NCBI RefSeq assembly: GCF_001435955.1
Contig: NZ_AYYT01000008.1
Span: forward strand, 1-64,000
DNA length: 64,000 nt
Source of the DNA: Ligilactobacillus salivarius DSM 20555 = ATCC 11741
GTDB lineage: Bacteria; Bacillota; Bacilli; Lactobacillales; Lactobacillaceae
Reading direction: 5' to 3'
Below are positions 60,630 through 64,000 of the stretch, one piece after another. Each line of letters opens with the position of its first letter. The stretch's first letter is position 1. The position numbers were made by a program, and so were the translations under genes. The notes under the pieces are model-generated. The model did not search any database, was not told the origin of the DNA, and worked only from the letters and a program-made list of their open reading frames with translations.

Positions 60630-60635
60630 TAACTA

Positions 60636-63128
60636 TTAACTATTTATTTTTTCTGCAGCTACTGGATTCTTAACTTTTATCGTTATTTCACCTTTTTTAG
60701 CACCTATTGTTACTGTTGCTCCAGTTTCGATATTACCTGCTAATAATTCTTCACTTAGTAAGTCCTCTATCTTATCTTGAAGGACACATCTAATAGGACG
60801 AGCACCATATTCAGCATCAAATCCAGCTTCTGCAACTATATCTATTGCTGCAGGGGTAATTTTCAGATTAATATTTTGTTCTTTAATCCTATCTATAATA
60901 TTCTTAGCCATCAATTTAACAATTTGATGAATTTCTTCTTTATTAAGCGAATGGAATACAACAGTTTCGTCAAGACGATTCAAGAACTCTGGTCTAAAAG
61001 TCTTCTTCAATGTTTCTCTAACTTTTGCTGCCATTGCTTCATAATCATCGCTGACATCTTTTGCACCAAAACCTACTGATTTTTCATCGCGTAAGGCTGT
61101 AGCACCTAAGTTAGATGTCATAATGATAATTGTATTTCTGAAGTCTACCTTTCTACCTTTAGAATCAGTTAAAAATCCATCATCTAATACTTGTAACAAG
61201 ATATTGAAAATATCATTATGAGCTTTTTCAACTTCATCTAATAATACTACTGAATAAGGATTATTTCTAACCTTTTCAGTTAATTGTCCGCCTTCATCAT
61301 ATCCTACGTATCCAGGAGGAGATCCAATTAAACGACTAGTTGTGTATTTCTCCATATATTCACTCATATCAATTCTAATCATTGAATCCTCTGAGCCAAA
61401 CATAGCTTCTGCTAAAGCTTTAGCTAATTCAGTTTTACCTACACCTGTAGGACCTAAGAACATAAATGAGCCAATTGGTCTTGTAGGATCCTTCAAACCA
61501 CTTCTTGCTCTTCTTATCGCTTTACTTACTGCTTTAACAGCTTCATCTTGTCCTATAACTCGATTATGCAATATCTTTTCTAATCTAATTAGTCGGTCTC
61601 CTTCAGAACGATTAATTTGAGTTACTGGAACACCAGTCCATTCAGAAACAACTTCTGCAATATCTTCAGCCGTAACTTTTACACGATAGTTATTGCTATC
61701 CTCTTCATCTTTGTCACGTTGGATTTGCTTTTCAAGCTTTTCTTGAATCTTTAATTCTTCATTTCTGATTTCTGCAGCTTTTTCAAAATCTTCTTTTAAC
61801 AACGCTTCTGTCTTCTCTTGGGAAAGCTCTGATAATTTCTTCTTTATTGCAGAAACTTTGTCCACTTTTTGTGCATTATTAATTCTTACTCTAGCAGCAG
61901 CCTCATCCATTAAATCAATTGCCTTGTCAGGTAAAAATCTTGAAGCAATATATCTTTTACTTAACTTAACTGCACTCTCTAATGCCTCATCTGTAATTTG
62001 AAGTTGATGATGTTTTTCATATTTAGGACGTAATCCTTTTAGAATTGTCAACGCTACTTCTGGGGTTGGTTCATTGATTGTCACACTAGCAAAGCGTCTT
62101 TCCAAAGCTGCATCAGCTTCAACATATTTTTGATATTCATTTAAAGTTGTTGCACCTATTACTTGTACTTCACCACGCGCTAATGCTGGTTTTAAAATAT
62201 TGGAAGCATCTATCGCGCCTTCAGCACCACCCGCGCCTATTAGAGTATGCATTTCATCAATGAATAAAATAACATTGCCATCTTCACGAATTTCTTCAAT
62301 AATCTTCTTTAATCGATCTTCAAATTCACCACGATATTTTGTTCCAGCAACCAAAGATCCCATATCAAGCATCATTACACGCTTATTCTTCAAATTATCA
62401 GGAACTTCACCATTTACAATCTTTTGTGAAAATCCTTCTGCAACAGCTGTTTTACCTACACCTGGTTCTCCCAAAAGAACTGGATTATTCTTTGTCCTTC
62501 TACTTAAAATTTGAACAACACGCTTAATTTCATTATCTCTACCAACTACTGGATCAATTTGATCTTTACGCACCATTTCTGTCAAATCACGTGCTAATTC
62601 ATCTAACGTAGGTGTACCATTATCCTGTTTCTTTTCTGATAACGCTAATTTCTTACGTGTTCTATTAGCTGTTGTTGCATCTACACCCATTGTACGATAG
62701 GTAATATTTTTCACCTTACGTAAATCAATATTCAGAGCTGCTAGAATACGTGAAGAAATGGTTTTATCATCTTCTAATAGTGCTAACAAAATATGTTCTG
62801 TTCCTACCTTTTCAACATTAAAAAGTTTAGCATGTTCTCTAGCACGCTCTAATACATAACGAGTCCTTGGGGAATATGGTAAATAAGTATCAGCGCCTCT
62901 ACGTTGTAAATTACCGTATCCTACGATATGTTCAATTTCTTCTCGCACATCTACTTCAGTTACTACAAAACTTTGTAATACTTTAGCAGCTACGCCATTT
63001 TTCTCCATTGTTAGTGCTAAAAGCAAATGCTCTGTTCCTATTGCTTGATGCTTGAAGTAATTAGCTTGTTGTTGTGCAAGAACTAATACTTGTTTAGCAC
63101 TCGGTGTATACCTTTCTTCCATAGCCAT
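60636..63128 (-). CDS. clpC: Clp protease ATP-binding subunit ClpC
   Basis: An 830-residue AAA+ unfoldase that feeds ClpP. The N-terminal Clp repeats (to about 145), first AAA domain with [13 protein letters not shown], a central UVR segment ([17 protein letters not shown]) and second AAA with [14 protein letters not shown] are in order. The start at 63128 (MAMEERYTP) lies 8 nt after GGGAG; the ATG at 63134 is too close. It follows ctsR by 15 nt; mcsA and mcsB, present in Bacillus, are absent between them. Confidence 0.97.
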   Translation of the reverse strand: MAMEERYTPSAKQVLVLAQQQANYFKHQAIGTEHLLLALTMEKNGVAAKVLQSFVVTEVDVREEIEHIVGYGNLQRRGADTYLPYSPRTRYVLERAREHAKLFNVEKVGTEHILLALLEDDKTISSRILAALNIDLRKVKNITYRTMGVDATTANRTRKKLALSEKKQDNGTPTLDELARDLTEMVRKDQIDPVVGRDNEIKRVVQILSRRTKNNPVLLGEPGVGKTAVAEGFSQKIVNGEVPDNLKNKRVMMLDMGSLVAGTKYRGEFEDRLKKIIEEIREDGNVILFIDEMHTLIGAGGAEGAIDASNILKPALARGEVQVIGATTLNEYQKYVEADAALERRFASVTINEPTPEVALTILKGLRPKYEKHHQLQITDEALESAVKLSKRYIASRFLPDKAIDLMDEAAARVRINNAQKVDKVSAIKKKLSELSQEKTEALLKEDFEKAAEIRNEELKIQEKLEKQIQRDKDEEDSNNYRVKVTAEDIAEVVSEWTGVPVTQINRSEGDRLIRLEKILHNRVIGQDEAVKAVSKAIRRARSGLKDPTRPIGSFMFLGPTGVGKTELAKALAEAMFGSEDSMIRIDMSEYMEKYTTSRLIGSPPGYVGYDEGGQLTEKVRNNPYSVVLLDEVEKAHNDIFNILLQVLDDGFLTDSKGRKVDFRNTIIIMTSNLGATALRDEKSVGFGAKDVSDDYEAMAAKVRETLKKTFRPEFLNRLDETVVFHSLNKEEIHQIVKLMAKNIIDRIKEQNINLKITPAAIDIVAEAGFDAEYGARPIRCVLQDKIEDLLSEELLAGNIETGATVTIGAKKGEITIKVKNPVAAEKINS

Positions 63129-63143
63129 AACCATTACTCCCTT

Positions 63144-63611
63144 CTATTCTTCGCATCTCAATTGATTTAAGATACTTACCAAAATCCTTGCGCGAATCAT
63201 ATTTTCCATTTCAGCAGTCGGCAAATCCAAAGCTTGTCGGCTAATAGCAGCTAAGACATAATTTGCTTCTTTTCTAGAAAAGACGCCATCCTCGTATAAA
63301 CTACTAATTAATTGGTAAGCCTGGTTTTCTGTAATTTCAGTGCCAATTGCAGAAATCAAATCATCTAAAACAGACTGATTCTCTGCCAAATCTACTTTTA
63401 CAATCCGAATATAGCCGCCACCGCCACGTTTACTTTTAACAACATAGCCATTTTTCAAAGTAAAACGAGTTTTTATTACATAATTAATTTGTGATGGAAC
63501 ACAGTCAAATTGCTGTGCAATCTCAGACCGCTTTATTTCAATTCTTCTTGAATCAGCCAATATATCTTTCAAATATTGTTCAATAATATCTGAAATGTTA
63601 CGGTTCTGCAT
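63144..63611 (-). CDS. ctsR: Class III heat-shock repressor CtsR
   Basis: A 155-residue repressor of clp genes. The winged helix contains QFDCVPSQINYVIKTRF, and the glycine-rich heat-sensing wing reads KRGGGGYIRIVK (near 62-73). The start at 63611 follows GGATGGAG; the long upstream open frame is not coding. A CtsR box lies just upstream, so it controls itself and clpC. McsA/McsB are not encoded next to it. Confidence 0.96.
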   Translation of the reverse strand: MQNRNISDIIEQYLKDILADSRRIEIKRSEIAQQFDCVPSQINYVIKTRFTLKNGYVVKSKRGGGGYIRIVKVDLAENQSVLDDLISAIGTEITENQAYQLISSLYEDGVFSRKEANYVLAAISRQALDLPTAEMENMIRARILVSILNQLRCEE

Positions 63612-63634
63612 AATTCTCCATCCTCTCTTGTAGG

Positions 63635-63689
63635 TTTGACCTACATTGACTTTTAGTCTATTATAAATGAATTTCGGCAACAAATGCAA
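63635..63689 (-). promoter_or_regulatory. ctsR-clpC promoter and CtsR box
   Basis: TTGCAT (63684-63689), 18 bp, TATAAT (63660-63665) on the minus strand. The heptad repeat AAGTCAA-N4-GGTCAAA (63635-63652) matches the CtsR operator and covers the expected transcription start. Confidence 0.85.
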
Positions 63690-63713
63690 AAATTTAGTAT
63701 CTATTAACAATCA

Positions 63714-63778
63714 AAAAACTCTCTTTGAAGTAGTGCAAGAATTTTTTTAATCCCTACTCTACTCAAAGAGAGTTTAAC
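63714..63778 (-). terminator. Terminator downstream of tRNA-Pro
   Basis: AAACTCTCTTTGAGTAG and CTACTTCAAAGAGAGTTT pair almost fully around a long loop, ending in a T-run on the minus strand. Confidence 0.8.
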
Positions 63779-63803
63779 AATATTGTGTTTTTTTAGAATC
63801 CTA

Positions 63804-63877
63804 TCGGAAAAACAAGATTCGAACTTGCGACCCCATCGTCCCGAACGATGTGCTCTACCAAGCTGAGCTATTTTCCG
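63804..63877 (-). tRNA. tRNA-Pro (anticodon CGG)
   Basis: A 74-nt cloverleaf: acceptor CGGAAAA/TTTTCCG, D stem GCTC/GAGC, anticodon stem CATCG/CGATG with loop TTCGGGA (anticodon CGG), T arm GCAAG-TTCGAAT-CTTGT, discriminator A, no encoded CCA. The body is clearly of the proline type; CGG rather than the usual TGG is notable in a low-GC genome. A TATAAT (63890-63895) lies upstream. Confidence 0.9.
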
Positions 63878-63913
63878 AGTACAGATTCCATTATATTACT
63901 TTATTTTTACTTA

Positions 63914-64000
63914 TTAAAGCTTGAACGCTCCACGTTTTTTCACATTTAAACGTAATTCCTCAAGGCTTTCAATTCCCAATTCTTCCATTCTTTTTGGAAG
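63914..64000 (-). CDS. 3' end of an unidentified gene
   Basis: The last 28 codons of a minus-strand gene enter from the right edge and stop at 63914-63916. The tail MEELGIESLEELRLNVKKRG is charged and probably helical. I cannot name the protein from this fragment. It lies just upstream of tRNA-Pro. Confidence 0.6.
   Translation of the reverse strand, partial: LPKRMEELGIESLEELRLNVKKRGAFKL

Noticed and set aside
62200-62514. 104-codon plus-strand frame
   Set aside because: Antisense shadow of the first AAA domain of clpC.

Overview
The window looks like chromosomal DNA of a low-GC Gram-positive lactic acid bacterium, most likely Lactobacillus in the strict sense or a close relative. The evidence is the AT-rich sequence with strong GGAGG-type ribosome binding sites, a YSIRK-type surface adhesin, a mevalonate-pathway HMG-CoA reductase, the metG-tatD-rnmV-ksgA-veg cluster, and the ctsR-clpC / rpoB-rpoC / rpsL-rpsG-fusA core. 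The species cannot be fixed from sequence reading alone. I see no prophage, insertion sequence, CRISPR array or replication origin.

Layout. 1-2.3 kb: the N-terminal part of a large YSIRK adhesin on the minus strand, broken by a frameshift at a 4-bp tandem duplication, then an AT-rich gap. 2.3-5.9 kb: an operon (aminotransferase, D-2-hydroxyacid dehydrogenase, EIIC-like transporter) behind a leader of about 320 nt. The leader carries an unannotated 23-codon leader peptide with a YFYFRFW cluster and ends in a strong intrinsic terminator. I regard this as the most interesting system here: apparent ribosome-mediated attenuation by aromatic amino acids. 6-8.8 kb: argG-argH. 8.8-10.2 kb: an ammonium transporter with a consensus GlnR box over its -10. 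10.3-21.8 kb: ispE, argR, a second aminotransferase, a DUF915-type hydrolase, veg, ksgA, rnmV, tatD, metG, a zincin-like protein, mvaA and an orphan solute-binding protein. 21.8-24.4 kb: an ABC-2 exporter operon with its own TetR repressor and two operators. 24.4-34.4 kb: a Ppx/GppA-family phosphatase, trpS with a tryptophan T-box, a CDF transporter, HelD, tRNA-Thr, HtpX, LemA, a Sel1-macrodomain fusion, a structured RNA of about 195 nt, a GNAT acetyltransferase and an unlisted 46-aa basic protein. 34.4-40.7 kb: a TetR-controlled operon holding a MacB-like ABC protein and a heterodimeric ABC exporter. 40.7-48.8 kb: a DXS-like enzyme, an MFS transporter, an aldose-1-epimerase homolog, a two-component system, a PatB-type C-S lyase and a sirtuin. 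48.9-63.6 kb: fusA, rpsG, rpsL, a prepilin peptidase (opposite strand), rpoC, rpoB, clpC and ctsR. 63.8-64 kb: tRNA-Pro(CGG) and the 3' end of one more gene.

How it fits together. Nitrogen and amino-acid handling recurs: an aromatic-type aminotransferase plus D-hydroxyacid dehydrogenase would make D-aryl-lactates. ArgG/ArgH with ArgR make arginine from citrulline, and the ammonium transporter appears to be under GlnR. The window also holds homologs of two MEP-pathway enzymes (ispE and a DXS relative lacking the usual DRAG motif) beside a mevalonate-pathway enzyme. The gene-expression core carries several transcript-level controls: a T-box on trpS, an attenuator-like leader on rpoB, a structured rpsL leader and a CtsR box on ctsR-clpC. 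All functional assignments rest on reading motifs by eye; no database search was possible.
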